A DNA stretch of 50,367 nt from Anaerobacillus alkalilacustris (lineage in GTDB: Bacteria > Bacillota > Bacilli > Bacillales > Anaerobacillaceae), in assembly GCF_001866005.1 (NCBI RefSeq), contig NZ_MLQR01000003.1:1-50367 (forward strand), given 5' to 3'. Made by a program: the position numbers and the translations under genes. Positions 8,042 through 16,589 of this stretch are shown piece after piece. The notes beneath the pieces are model-generated. The model did not search any database. It was not told the DNA's origin and saw only the letters and a program-made list of their open reading frames with translations. Positions within the stretch are counted from its first letter, which is position 1; each line of letters opens with the position of its first letter.

Positions 8042-8561
8042 TTGTAACACTCCATTTTATTATATTTTCTAATAGCTTGTGGGAAAATATGGTTTTTATT
8101 CGTTTTTTAAAAAATTAAGTCTTTACATATACAAAAATAGGAAAGCTAGACACCGGTAATGTCTTTAAAATATCTTTAGTTAGTGGTAATCTTACTGCAA
8201 ATTAAGAGTGAGATAAAAAATGTGAAGATAGTAAGAAGTGTTGTTGCTAGTACTATACATTATACGAACGTTTTTCGTTAAATGTGCTTAGCTTTTTTGT
8301 GTATAAGTAATTTATTGTAATCTTGGAAGGAAAGTCGTATATATTACAAATTTTCATTAATTTCAAGCAAGTATAATCAAGTTATGGACAGTAAAATGAT
8401 GTCATGTGCTAGTAAAATACAAATTTTCTCAATATAACGAAAATACGTACAATCTTCTGGATTAAATTATTGATTTAGCTTTAGCTTTTCAAGCCTGATG
8501 AGCACATCAATAAATGATTAAAGAAAATTGTGATACGATACTTAAAAAGAGGTGAGAAATA
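8042..8561. other. Intergenic region, about 520 bp
   Basis: AT-rich divergent spacer between the CxxCxGxG gene (minus) and the gene at 8562 (plus). It must hold promoters for both. I see no convincing -35/-10 pair, no terminator, no RNA gene and no ORF with an RBS. There is a weak inverted repeat ATTATTGAT/ATCAATAAAT around 8466-8514. Confidence 0.5.
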
Positions 8562-8861
8562 GTGGCTTTTGGAATTAAAAGGGAAGAATTAATAGCTTGG
8601 AAAGAAAAAGTGCAGCGTGGAGAAATCGCCTATCTTACGCATTACTGGTATGACCCGCGTTTTCCGGATTGTAAAACTGTCACTAAAGTTGGGTGTGCAG
8701 ATCTTGAGCGCTTATCTAACTGGGGAAAACAATATAACATACCAACAAAATATATAGATAACCGATCTAAATATCCTCATTTTGACTTATTGGGTATTCG
8801 TCAAATAGAAATATTAACGAAAGAAAATATGTTAGATCAACTATCTAGATTTAATAGGTAA
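8562..8861 (+). CDS. Conserved small protein (YneQ-like)
   Basis: A 99-residue soluble protein with GTG start after GAGGTGAG. It contains LTHYWYDPRFPDCKTVTKVG and YPHFDLLGIRQ, a pattern I recall from the uncharacterised YneQ-type proteins of Bacillus. There is no known catalytic motif; His-Tyr-Trp-Tyr-Asp and Cys48 are notable. It lies 26 bp before the HemD-like gene and is probably co-transcribed with it. Confidence 0.75.
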   Translation: MAFGIKREELIAWKEKVQRGEIAYLTHYWYDPRFPDCKTVTKVGCADLERLSNWGKQYNIPTKYIDNRSKYPHFDLLGIRQIEILTKENMLDQLSRFNR

Positions 8862-8887
8862 ATAAAAGATGAAAGAAGTGAAAAATC

Positions 8888-9697
8888 ATGAGTTTAACAG
8901 GAAAAAAAGTTGTTATTGCTGGTTCTAGAAAGTTAGAGGAAATGAGTTTATTAGTAGAGAAGCAAGGTGGGGTGCCTTTAATTCGGTCTTTACAAGGTAC
9001 TGTATTTTTAGCGGAAAAGCAGGTTGAGCCAACACTTCAAAAACTGGTTCAAGAAGGATGTGACGTAATCATTTTTACGACTGGAATAGGTATTGAAACA
9101 TTGATTGATATTTCTGATAAAATAGGAATTAAAGAACAATTTCTTAACCTTGTAAAAACTGTAGATGTTGCTTCAAGAGGCTATAAGTCGTTTGCTGCTT
9201 TAAAAAAACTTGGTGTTCATCTAGTAGCAGTAGATGAAGACGGAACAACTGATGGACTAATTCGTGCATTACAAAACTATAACTTTTCTGGAAAAAAAGT
9301 TGCCGTACAGCTTCATGGTGATTTAGCACCTCGTTTAATTCAGTTTCTTGAAGATCATGGTGCTACTGTGCAGCAAATCCTACCGTATCAACATACACTA
9401 CCTAAACAAGAGACTGTTGAACTTCTTTGTAAGGAATTACAAGACCAAGAGGTGGATGCTGTTTGCTTTACAACAGCTATTCAAGTTCGTTCCCTCTTTC
9501 AATATGCAAGAGAATATAATCTTAATGACTTGGTCGTCCATGCTTTTCAAAATCATGTCCTAGCTGTAGCAGTAGGGAAGATTACAGCTGAAGCGTTACG
9601 TGAGGAAGGCATAAATAATTATTTGTCGCCTGATAGAGAACGTATGGGTGCTATGATTATGGAGTTAGCTCAATTTTATAAAAATAAATTAATATAA
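8888..9697 (+). CDS. Uroporphyrinogen-III synthase (HemD)-like protein
   Basis: A 269-residue, two-domain protein with the HemD fold: VVIAGSRKLEEMSLLVEKQGG at the N-terminus, DVIIFTTGIGIETL (about residues 58-71), a second Rossmann-like half starting FSGKKVAVQLHG, and DAVCFTTAIQVRSL (about 195-208). It is not in a hem operon but follows the small gene at 8562. Bacillus genomes often carry such a HemD paralogue (YjjA-like) besides the true hemD. Whether this one makes uroporphyrinogen III is unknown. ATG after GAAAGAAGTG. A terminator follows. Confidence 0.8.
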   Translation: MSLTGKKVVIAGSRKLEEMSLLVEKQGGVPLIRSLQGTVFLAEKQVEPTLQKLVQEGCDVIIFTTGIGIETLIDISDKIGIKEQFLNLVKTVDVASRGYKSFAALKKLGVHLVAVDEDGTTDGLIRALQNYNFSGKKVAVQLHGDLAPRLIQFLEDHGATVQQILPYQHTLPKQETVELLCKELQDQEVDAVCFTTAIQVRSLFQYAREYNLNDLVVHAFQNHVLAVAVGKITAEALREEGINNYLSPDRERMGAMIMELAQFYKNKLI

Positions 9698-9703
9698 AAT
9701 GAG

Positions 9704-9741
9704 AAAAGCACACTAAATAGCAACATTATTAGTGTGCTTTC
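9704..9741 (+). terminator. Terminator after the HemD-like gene
   Basis: Stem AAAGCACACTAA/TTAGTGTGCTTT with a short loop; the T-run is short (TTTCTGT), and the reverse strand also has TTTTCTC, so it may act in both directions. Confidence 0.75.
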
Positions 9742-10097
9742 TGTATTCCATAGTAATTGAAACGTAAAAGTTTAGGTGGGTAATTATTTATGTTTCTAGA
9801 AGGAATGGCAAAATTTTTTGATAAATGAGTGAAAATGACACCTCATTTTAAAAAATAAGATTAGTGTTTCTTTAAATTGTTATTCCCATCATAGAATTGA
9901 ATTATTTGGCAATAATAATGACAAATAAAATTCTCTTTACTAGTTTTCGTGTTTTAATGAATATCATACTTCAATAATTTCATCACAGATATATATATAG
10001 TTCCCGTGGACCGTTTGAAACTGAATATATATTTACCGGCTCGTTTTTAGTAATAATGAAAATCAATTAATTAAATAACTTTTGGTGAGGTATTAAA
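9742..10097. other. Intergenic region, about 355 bp
   Basis: AT-rich spacer upstream of the CBO0543-type gene. It probably contains that gene's promoter, but I cannot identify a reliable one. No RNA gene, repeat or supported ORF seen. Confidence 0.5.
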
Positions 10098-10643
10098 ATG
10101 CATGATCCAAGTAAAATAAAGGAACTATATGAACACATAAGTATTAGTACATATGATAAATTTTCAATATGGTTAAATAGTGTAGTATTTACATGGCAAT
10201 GGTGGGTAGGAGTAGGACTAAGTATTATTCCTTGGATATTATGGATTTTCTTCAGAAAAAAAGAGAGTACGCTAAGGTTATTGTCGGTAGGGTTCTTTGT
10301 TATGTTTTTATCAACCTTTTTAGACTCTATCGGAGCTCAACTGGGTCTTTGGTACTACAAGTATGCTCCTCTTCCTTTTATTCCAGCTTTTTTTCCTTGG
10401 GATACAACATTGATGCCTGTTGTCATCATGTTTTTACTTCAAATTAAACCAAAAACGAGTCCTTATTTTAAAGGATTGATTTTTGCAGTTGGTACATCAT
10501 ATGTGGGTGAACCTTTTTTTATTTGGATCGAACTTTACCAACCGGTTGCTTGGAAGCATATACACTCCTTGCCCATTTATTTTCTGATCTATTTAATCTC
10601 TAACAAAATTTATCAAGGAAATTCTTATTATAAAATTACTTGA
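10098..10643 (+). CDS. CBO0543-family membrane protein
   Basis: A 181-residue integral membrane protein with about five hydrophobic segments (residues 34-52, 60-78, 93-113, 126-146, 160-175). Conserved features such as IFFRKKES, FLDSIGAQLGLW-YY, FPWDTTLMPV and YVGEPFFIWIELYQPVAWK match the uncharacterised CBO0543 family common in spore-forming Firmicutes. ATG after GGTGAGG. It lies 45 bp before the amine oxidase gene, same strand, and is possibly co-transcribed. No function known. Confidence 0.8.
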   Translation: MHDPSKIKELYEHISISTYDKFSIWLNSVVFTWQWWVGVGLSIIPWILWIFFRKKESTLRLLSVGFFVMFLSTFLDSIGAQLGLWYYKYAPLPFIPAFFPWDTTLMPVVIMFLLQIKPKTSPYFKGLIFAVGTSYVGEPFFIWIELYQPVAWKHIHSLPIYFLIYLISNKIYQGNSYYKIT

Positions 10644-10688
10644 CCTCGTTTCGGTAAGTTAAACAAACAAGAGAAAGGGGATTAAATC

Positions 10689-12032
10689 ATGTCAAATACT
10701 CATGAGGTTGATGTGATTATCATCGGAGCGGGACTTTCTGGATTATCAGCAGCATTAAAATTAGCAAAGCAAAAGCTTTCATTTGTTGTTTTAGAAGCAA
10801 GAGACCGACCTGGTGGAAGAATTGAGAGCTTAAGGGCAGAGGCGAATATCCCAATTGATATAGGTGCTCAGTGGATAAGTGGAAAACATCTTCGTTTAAA
10901 AAAATTAGTTTCTCAATTTGGCTTACATACGGTATCTACATTTAAAAAAGGGAAAAACATTTATGACTTAAATGGGAAATTAGTAAAAAGCAAGCAACCG
11001 CCAATACCATTTATATCACTTATGGATACCCTTCAATTTACAAGACAATTAAATAAAATTAGTAAACAGATAAATAATAATGCACCATGGGAATTTGGTG
11101 AGGCATTACACTATGATAAGGTTTCTATTGAGCACTTGTTACAAACAAAAATGTATACACGTGATGGAAGGAAATACTTTTCATTATTACTTGAAGAAAA
11201 TCTATGCTCTCATTTGTATGAAGTTTCAGCACTTGATGTTTTATGGTGTATAGCAACGGCAGGTTCAATTCAAGCTATTCAATCTTCTGAGTCTTACCAT
11301 ATAAAAGAAGGTGTTGGAACGTTAATACAACGTATAGCTGAAGATTTAAAAGATAATATTTATTATGATTGTCCGGTTTACTCAATTTCAGATCATGAAA
11401 ATTTTGCAAATGTACATGTGAAAAATTTTTGTTGGAAAGCAAATAAAGTAATTGTTGCACTACCGCCTAACTTACAAGCAAAGATTGATTTTAATCCACC
11501 ACTTCCTGCTTCTCGTGCGCAGTTATTAGAACGTGCTGGATTACCATCTGTAACAAAGATTATGATTGTCTATCAAAGGCCATTTTGGAGAAAACAAGGA
11601 CTTAGCGGTATATCCTATTCCGATATAGGGCCTATAAAGTTGACGATGGATACTTCCCCTCAAGATGAAAAAAGAGGGGTATTATCAGTAATTGTTAGTG
11701 GTCAATCAGCAAGAAGGCTTGAAAATCTTCCTTATGATAGGAGGAGGAATGAGGTCATTAAATGTTTAATACGATTTTATGGTGAGGAAGCAGCATATCC
11801 TTTGGAATATTTTGAGAAGAATTGGTCTGAAGAACAATGGACTAGAGGCGGTTATGGTTTTCATTTCCCCCCTGGTATCATAACGAATTACAATTCTACG
11901 TTACTAAAATCGGTAGGTTCACTACATTGGGCTGGATCAGAAACAGCTACAGAATGGAGATTGTATATGGAAGGGGCCGTGCAATCAGGGGAAAGAGCAG
12001 CAAAAGAAGTGATAAAAAGGTTAGAAAGGTAG
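10689..12032 (+). CDS. Flavin-dependent amine oxidase
   Basis: A 447-residue FAD enzyme of the monoamine oxidase family. The dinucleotide-binding motif VIIIGAGLSGLSAA lies at residues 9-22, followed by VLEARDRPGGRI (the second FAD-binding signature). The C-terminal FAD motif is HWAGSETATEWRLYMEGAVQSG in outline. No signal peptide, so it acts in the cytoplasm, oxidising an amine to an aldehyde with release of ammonia and peroxide. Substrate not deducible. ATG after GAGAAAGGGG. Its 3' flank holds a degraded R2 repeat and then an R1 copy. Confidence 0.88.
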   Translation: MSNTHEVDVIIIGAGLSGLSAALKLAKQKLSFVVLEARDRPGGRIESLRAEANIPIDIGAQWISGKHLRLKKLVSQFGLHTVSTFKKGKNIYDLNGKLVKSKQPPIPFISLMDTLQFTRQLNKISKQINNNAPWEFGEALHYDKVSIEHLLQTKMYTRDGRKYFSLLLEENLCSHLYEVSALDVLWCIATAGSIQAIQSSESYHIKEGVGTLIQRIAEDLKDNIYYDCPVYSISDHENFANVHVKNFCWKANKVIVALPPNLQAKIDFNPPLPASRAQLLERAGLPSVTKIMIVYQRPFWRKQGLSGISYSDIGPIKLTMDTSPQDEKRGVLSVIVSGQSARRLENLPYDRRRNEVIKCLIRFYGEEAAYPLEYFEKNWSEEQWTRGGYGFHFPPGIITNYNSTLLKSVGSLHWAGSETATEWRLYMEGAVQSGERAAKEVIKRLER

Positions 12033-12057
12033 TGTGCTGCTAACTTTAAACAATATT

Positions 12058-12093
12058 TGGAAAGCTGACTAGCTCCAATTTCTACGAGCTCAG
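12058..12093 (+). repeat. Repeat R2, degraded fragment
   Basis: GGAAAGCTGACTAGCTCC and CTACGAGCTCAG correspond to GGAAGCTGTCTAGCTCC...CTACGAGCTCGG of the R2 copies near 20135 and 29156, with several substitutions. It directly abuts R1 copy 2. Confidence 0.6.
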
Positions 12094-12219
12094 TTTATCT
12101 GAATTTTTTTTTGGGGTATAAGACCCCCCACCTCTAAGCGTAGGTGGGATATTCCAATCAGGTGGAGTAGACTCTCCACCTGATTTTCGATGTTTCAGCT
12201 TGCTGAAACGAGTTCACTT
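12094..12219 (-). repeat. Repeat R1, copy 2 (inverted relative to copy 1)
   Basis: About 126 bp, reverse complement of 4699-4827 with few differences. All three hairpins are intact: GTTTCAGC/GCTGAAAC (perfect here), the 11-bp stem at 12157-12167/12174-12184 with a 6-base loop, and CCCACCT/AGGTGGG at 12127-12148. The A-T pair 12160-12181 replaces the T-A pair of copy 1. As in copy 1, the sequence AAGTGAACTCG at its edge gives the stop codon TGA of the adjacent gene, here the M20 hydrolase. Structured A-tract at the far end (AAAAAAAAATTCAG). Confidence 0.85.
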
Positions 12220-13377
12220 TGAAGCTATAAATTCTTCCTTAATTGTTGCTAATAAATCAGGATTTGTTATTACATCAAAGGCGGTATTAGCCATTGATTT
12301 TGCACCTAACATTAAACCTTCAAATCCTTGATCACTCAAGGCAGCTTCCCGAAATTCATTCGTATGGCATGCATGTGGCTGATCACAAATTTTGACATAT
12401 GGATGAATCGATGGGACAACATGACTGACGTTGCCCATATCTAATGAGCCTCCACTTTCTTTACTGTGAATTTCTTCTTCTTTTATTCCTAGTTGAATTA
12501 AATTATCTGTAAAAGCTTGTGATAATGCTTCATTTGTATTCAAGTCATCATAGGAAAGCTCATAAAAAGAGGTTTCTAATCTAGTACCTGTAGCAAGGGC
12601 AGCCCCTTCTGCACACCTTTTTACTTTTTCTAGTAGCTCGTTTAAATAGCTACGGTGTTGGGCACGAACATAAAATTGGGCAACAGCGTAATCAGGAACA
12701 ATATTCGCAGCTTTTCCACCTTCAGGGATAATTCCGTGAATCCGAACATCGGGTGTGACGTGCTGTCTTAATGCATTAATTGAATTAAAGGTTTGAATAA
12801 TAGCGTCCAGTGCATTAATACCTTCGTGTGGGGCGGCAGCTGCATGAGCAGGCTTACCAAAAAATTCAAACTGAATTGCATCCATTGCAAGGGAAGAACC
12901 ACTTTTTTCATGACGGTATAATGGATGAACCATCATGGCAACATCTAGATGATCAAAAATTCTAGCTTCAGCCATTGTCACCTTCCCACCATGAGTTTCT
13001 TCTGCAGGAGTACCATAAACGTATATCTTTCCACCGACTTCTTTCAATGCTTTACTTAATCCAATTGCTGCGGCAATGGCCATTGTCCCGATTAAATTGT
13101 GGCCACAAGCATGTCCAATTTCAGGTAGGGCATCGTATTCTGCCATAAAACCAATAGATGGACCAGGTGACCCACTATCAAAAACTGCTTCAAAAGCAGT
13201 AGCAAGTCCTACTGTCCCTAGTTCAACTTGAAAATTATGTTTTTTTAGTTCATCTGAAAGGATCTTTGAAGCTTTAAATTCCTCATGACCCAACTCAGGG
13301 TTTTGACCAATATATTGACTAATTTTATAAAATTCTTTACGTAATTGTTCAATTTCTTCGATAATTTTGTGTTTCAT
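12214..13377 (-). CDS. M20-family amidohydrolase (AbgB/PM20D2-like)
   Basis: A 387-residue metallohydrolase. Metal and catalytic motifs: IGHACGHNL, PAEETHGGK and a late His in HACHTNEF; the dimerisation insert has KPAHAAAAPHEGINALDA. The pattern FMAEYDALPEIGHACGH is that of the AbgB/PM20D2 branch, which cleaves p-aminobenzoyl-glutamate or dipeptide-like amides. The ATG at 13377 is chosen because GGAGGTAGG lies before it; the frame extends upstream to 13401 without an RBS. It is cytoplasmic, divergent from yvgN, and its stop codon lies in repeat R1. Exact substrate unknown. Confidence 0.88.
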   Translation of the reverse strand: MKHKIIEEIEQLRKEFYKISQYIGQNPELGHEEFKASKILSDELKKHNFQVELGTVGLATAFEAVFDSGSPGPSIGFMAEYDALPEIGHACGHNLIGTMAIAAAIGLSKALKEVGGKIYVYGTPAEETHGGKVTMAEARIFDHLDVAMMVHPLYRHEKSGSSLAMDAIQFEFFGKPAHAAAAPHEGINALDAIIQTFNSINALRQHVTPDVRIHGIIPEGGKAANIVPDYAVAQFYVRAQHRSYLNELLEKVKRCAEGAALATGTRLETSFYELSYDDLNTNEALSQAFTDNLIQLGIKEEEIHSKESGGSLDMGNVSHVVPSIHPYVKICDQPHACHTNEFREAALSDQGFEGLMLGAKSMANTAFDVITNPDLLATIKEEFIASK

Positions 13378-13474
13378 CTTCCTACCTCCGTTATTAATCA
13401 TTTGTTTATTTTACCATTAATGAGATATAATTTTGTAGTAAAGCGAAATAAATTTTTGAGGAGTGTGAGGAGAA

Positions 13475-14311
13475 ATGAAAAATTTGCAAAGCACAGCTAC
13501 ATTACATAACGGTGTAGAAATGCCCTGGTTTGGTTTAGGGGTCTTCAAAATGCAAGATGGCCAGGAAGCTGTAAGCGCTGTTAAATCGGCCCTAGAATTA
13601 GGCTACAGAAGTATTGATACAGCATCTGTTTATCGAAATGAAGAAGGAGTAGGTCAAGCAATTGCTGAATTTAGTATACCTCGCGAAGAGCTTTTCATTA
13701 CAACGAAGGTTTGGAACTCCGAACAAGGCTATGAAACGACACTTGCAGCTTTTGATGAAAGTATGAAAAAATTAGGGTTAGACTACTTAGATCTTTACTT
13801 GGTGCATTGGCCAATGCCTGAAAAGGGTAAATATAAAGAAACTTGGAAAGCGTTAGAAAAGCTCTATAAAGACGGCCGTATTCGAGCAATTGGAGTTAGT
13901 AATTTCCAAGTTCACCACCTAGAAGATTTAATGTCAGATTGTGAAATCGTACCAATGGTTAACCAAGTAGAGTATCATCCACGTTTAACACAAAAAGAAC
14001 TTCATGATTTCTGTAAGAAAAACAAAATTCAGCTAGAAGCATGGTCACCACTTATGCAAGGCCAGCTTCTTGATGATCCAACATTAATGGAAATCGCGAA
14101 CAAATATAATAAGTCTGTAGCTCAAGTCATTTTACGTTGGGATTTACAAAACGAAGTTGTAACTATTCCTAAGTCCGTAAAGCCTGAGCGAATGAAGGAA
14201 AATGCTGATATTTTTGATTTTGAGTTATGTACTGAAGATATGAAGAAAATTAATAGTTTAAACGAAGATCGTCGTGTTGGTCCTAATCCAGACGAATTTA
14301 ATCGAGAATAA
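13475..14311 (+). CDS. yvgN: Aldo/keto reductase, glyoxal reductase type
   Basis: A 278-residue NADPH-dependent aldo/keto reductase. The catalytic tetrad is Asp48, Tyr53, Lys78 and His111 (SIDTASVY, TTKVWN, LVHWP). The NADPH-binding end IPKSVKPERMKENADIFDFEL is complete. The sequence is very close to B. subtilis YvgN, which reduces methylglyoxal and glyoxal, including the ending RVGPNPDEF. ATG after GGAGTGTGAGG. Single gene with its own terminator. Confidence 0.92.
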   Translation: MKNLQSTATLHNGVEMPWFGLGVFKMQDGQEAVSAVKSALELGYRSIDTASVYRNEEGVGQAIAEFSIPREELFITTKVWNSEQGYETTLAAFDESMKKLGLDYLDLYLVHWPMPEKGKYKETWKALEKLYKDGRIRAIGVSNFQVHHLEDLMSDCEIVPMVNQVEYHPRLTQKELHDFCKKNKIQLEAWSPLMQGQLLDDPTLMEIANKYNKSVAQVILRWDLQNEVVTIPKSVKPERMKENADIFDFELCTEDMKKINSLNEDRRVGPNPDEFNRE

Positions 14312-14360
14312 TTCATAGAAAAAGTGTTTCCTAATATGGAAGCACTTTTTTCTATGAATT
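14310..14360. terminator. Long terminator hairpin after yvgN
   Basis: Arms AATTCATAGAAAAAGTG..TTCC and GGAA..CACTTTTTTCTATGAATT pair over about 20 bp around loop TAATAT. T-rich on both strands, so it may work in both directions. Confidence 0.8.
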
Positions 14361-14454
14361 CTAAGAAGAATTCTAATAAACAATAAAGGAAAATACGTGG
14401 CGTTGTAGAAATTTATTTTAATACAAAGTTTTGGTAAGGGAGAAAACCTAATTT

Positions 14455-15038
14455 GTTCCAATCTAACGAAATACCTAAGCACCATAAGGAGCAAATAAAT
14501 ATTATGATGACTGAACTTAACCTGCTCAGATCATTATTAATGATTATTTGACATTAGCAAAACCCCAAGCAGGAAATAATGGTACTATCGTTTAAAAGAA
14601 CAAGCAGAATTAATCGTTCAGACGATGAATTCTTATGCCTAAATGAAATGCGTAAAAATAACTATAGACAAAAGAGGTAACGAACCTTTCCTAGTTTTTG
14701 GCAATAAAGAGAAAATTCAACAGGTTTTCGTAAATATTATTAAAAATGCCATCGAAGCTAGTTGTGAATCTGGAGAAATACAAATTACATTATTCCAGGA
14801 AATTGATTATCATGTTATTACTATTTGTGATCAGGGGAAGGGATTAACAGAAACGGAAATTGAACGATTAGGAACACCCTTTTATTCTACAAAAGAAATA
14901 GGAACCGGGGTTGGTTCTTTCAATTACATATAGCATTGTAAAATCAATGCACGGTCGTATCGATGTTACTAGTAAACAAGAGGTGGGGAACTTTTTTTTA
15001 CTATTAAGTTCCCAGTTTCTAGAGAAAAGGTTTTGTGA
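14455..15038 (+). pseudogene. Decayed sporulation-type sensor histidine kinase
   Basis: Fragments in different frames join into the C-terminal half of a KinA/KinB/KinE-like kinase. They are NEIPKHHKEQINIMMTELN, then (shifted) IINDYLTLAKPQAG, then GNKEKIQQVFVNIIKNAIEA with CDQGKGLTETEIERLGTPFY, then (shifted) LSITYSIVKSMHGRIDV, then (shifted again) TIKFPVSREKVL and a stop at 15038. At least three frameshifts and in-frame stops separate them. The N-box, G1 and G2 motifs of the HATPase domain are recognisable. The sensor half and the phospho-acceptor His region are missing. No RBS drives any fragment. Confidence 0.85.
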
Positions 15039-15245
15039 ATGGTAATAATTGTAATGATCAAGAATAGTTATTATTTCAAATGGATTAATATATGAAAGTG
15101 AGAATTTAGTCATCTAAATAATAGTTATTAATCTTGCCATCATTGTTTATTAGTTTTGCAATGATGGTTTTTCGGGGTACTCTTCAGAAGGATGGAGCGC
15201 TTTTGTATTGTTTGTATAACATTGAAAGTTAAGGAGTGTTTAGAG

Positions 15246-16211
15246 ATGAGTGAGAGAATTGTCATAATAACAGGAGCTAATTCAGGAATAGGGAAAGCAG
15301 CAACCGAAAAGTTTGCGAGGGCTGGCTATCATGTTGTCATGGCATGTAGGAATCTCGAAATTAGTAAGCAAGTTCAAGAAGAAATAAAGGAGGTTACAGG
15401 TTCTAGCCGCGTAGACTTAATGCAAATAGATGTATCTTCATTTAACTCTATTCGTACTTTTTGTTCCGAATTTAAAAACAAATACCAAAAGTTAGATGTT
15501 CTAGTGAATAATGCAGCATATTTTAATCATGGTGAGAAAAAATTTCAGCTGTCTAACGATAATCTTGAATTAACATTTGCTACAAATTTATTTGGACCAT
15601 TCTTATTAACACAACTGCTAGTTGATGAGCTTGCAAAATCAGAAGATCCTAGAATTCTAAATGCCTGCACGACAAATATCCGTCACTTCTTTGATCCAAA
15701 ACGGGAAATTGAGCTTGATAACTTATATGGAGAGAAAGATGAGCCTTACAACGTTTATAAACGTTATGGCGATTCAAAGATGGCATTATTAATGACGACA
15801 ATTAAAATGGCAGACGAATACAAGAATAAAAATATAAAAGTTAATGCGATACAAATTCCTGCCATTAAGATATCTAAAAGGACAATTCAAAAAATAGATT
15901 CTGTTTGGTGGAGAACAGCCGCGAGAATTCAAAATTTGTTTACTCCAAATCCTTCAACAATGGCTGAAACGTACTTTTCCATTTGTACTTCAAAACAATG
16001 GAGCGATGTAACAGGTAAATTAATTAATGATAAGGTTGAAGTCGTTCAACCATCTCAATATGGTGCCAATGGGCGTGATAGTATAAAACAATTTTTTGAT
16101 AAAGGAGTTTATCCTAAATATGCAGATAACAAAGAAATGATCGAATATATATGGGAATTATGTACTGAACTGACGAAATGTTCAAAGGAAGAAGAAATCG
16201 TTTTTTGTTGA
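15246..16211 (+). CDS. Short-chain dehydrogenase/reductase
   Basis: A 321-residue SDR. NAD(P) motif TGANSGIGKA at residues 9-18, NNAA at 88-91, and YGDSK giving Tyr174 and Lys178. The catalytic serine about 30 residues before the tyrosine is replaced: the expected VSS position reads ILNACTTNIRH, so Thr would have to serve. Architecture resembles retinol-dehydrogenase-like SDRs, with a C-terminal extension unlike the usual 250-residue enzymes. The ATG at 15246 follows AAGGAGTG; an in-frame ATG at 15192 has no RBS. Substrate unknown. Confidence 0.85.
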   Translation: MSERIVIITGANSGIGKAATEKFARAGYHVVMACRNLEISKQVQEEIKEVTGSSRVDLMQIDVSSFNSIRTFCSEFKNKYQKLDVLVNNAAYFNHGEKKFQLSNDNLELTFATNLFGPFLLTQLLVDELAKSEDPRILNACTTNIRHFFDPKREIELDNLYGEKDEPYNVYKRYGDSKMALLMTTIKMADEYKNKNIKVNAIQIPAIKISKRTIQKIDSVWWRTAARIQNLFTPNPSTMAETYFSICTSKQWSDVTGKLINDKVEVVQPSQYGANGRDSIKQFFDKGVYPKYADNKEMIEYIWELCTELTKCSKEEEIVFC

Positions 16212-16325
16212 AGGGAGTATCCAAACCTATCTTGAAGATATTAAAAAATGTAGTGGTAGTATCCTTGTTGTAAAAAAAAGGATCATTTATAACTTTTCAT
16301 GGCAAAATAAACTAATGCCCATGTG

Positions 16326-16352
16326 AAAAAGGCAAGGGAGCAATCCCTTGCC
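16326..16352 (-). terminator. Terminator of the YjcZ-type gene
   Basis: Stem GGCAAGGG/CCCTTGCC (16331-16352); on the minus strand a TTTTT run follows. Confidence 0.88.
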
Positions 16353-16363
16353 TAGTTAGTCTG

Positions 16364-16489
16364 TTATTTTATATAAGCTGAACCTACAATAACCAGTAGG
16401 ATAAACAGAACAACGATTAGTGTGAACCCACTACCTGTGCCGTGAGCACTAGGATATGCGTGAAATTGTTGTGGTGCGCCATACATCAT
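16364..16489 (-). CDS. YjcZ-family sporulation peptide
   Basis: A 41-residue peptide, MMYGAPQQFHAYPSAHGTGS followed by a single membrane segment FTLIVVLFILLVIVGSAYIK. The Gly-rich head and this hydrophobic tail are characteristic of the YjcZ family of small spore-associated membrane peptides. AAGGAGGG precedes the paired ATG codons and a strong terminator follows. Expression late in sporulation is inferred from the family; no clear sigma-K or sigma-G promoter was identified. Confidence 0.85.
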   Translation of the reverse strand: MMYGAPQQFHAYPSAHGTGSGFTLIVVLFILLVIVGSAYIK

Positions 16490-16589
16490 GGAAAACCCTC
16501 CTTTTTGTTTGGCTACACTATATAGCTATGTAGAAACGATAAAAACGGATGGGTATTAGACTTAAATACGTAAAAAATTAAGTATTTGC

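Noticed and set aside
10040..10080. Fur box near AATGAAAATCAATTAATT
   Set aside because: Only one half of the 7-1-7 pattern matches and the following gene has no iron link.
10193..10447. Plus-strand frame of 84 codons inside the CBO0543 gene
   Set aside because: It overlaps the membrane protein in another frame without RBS.
14643..14933. A 96-residue free-standing ATPase-domain protein
   Set aside because: It is one frame of the broken histidine kinase; homologous sequence continues in other frames on both sides.
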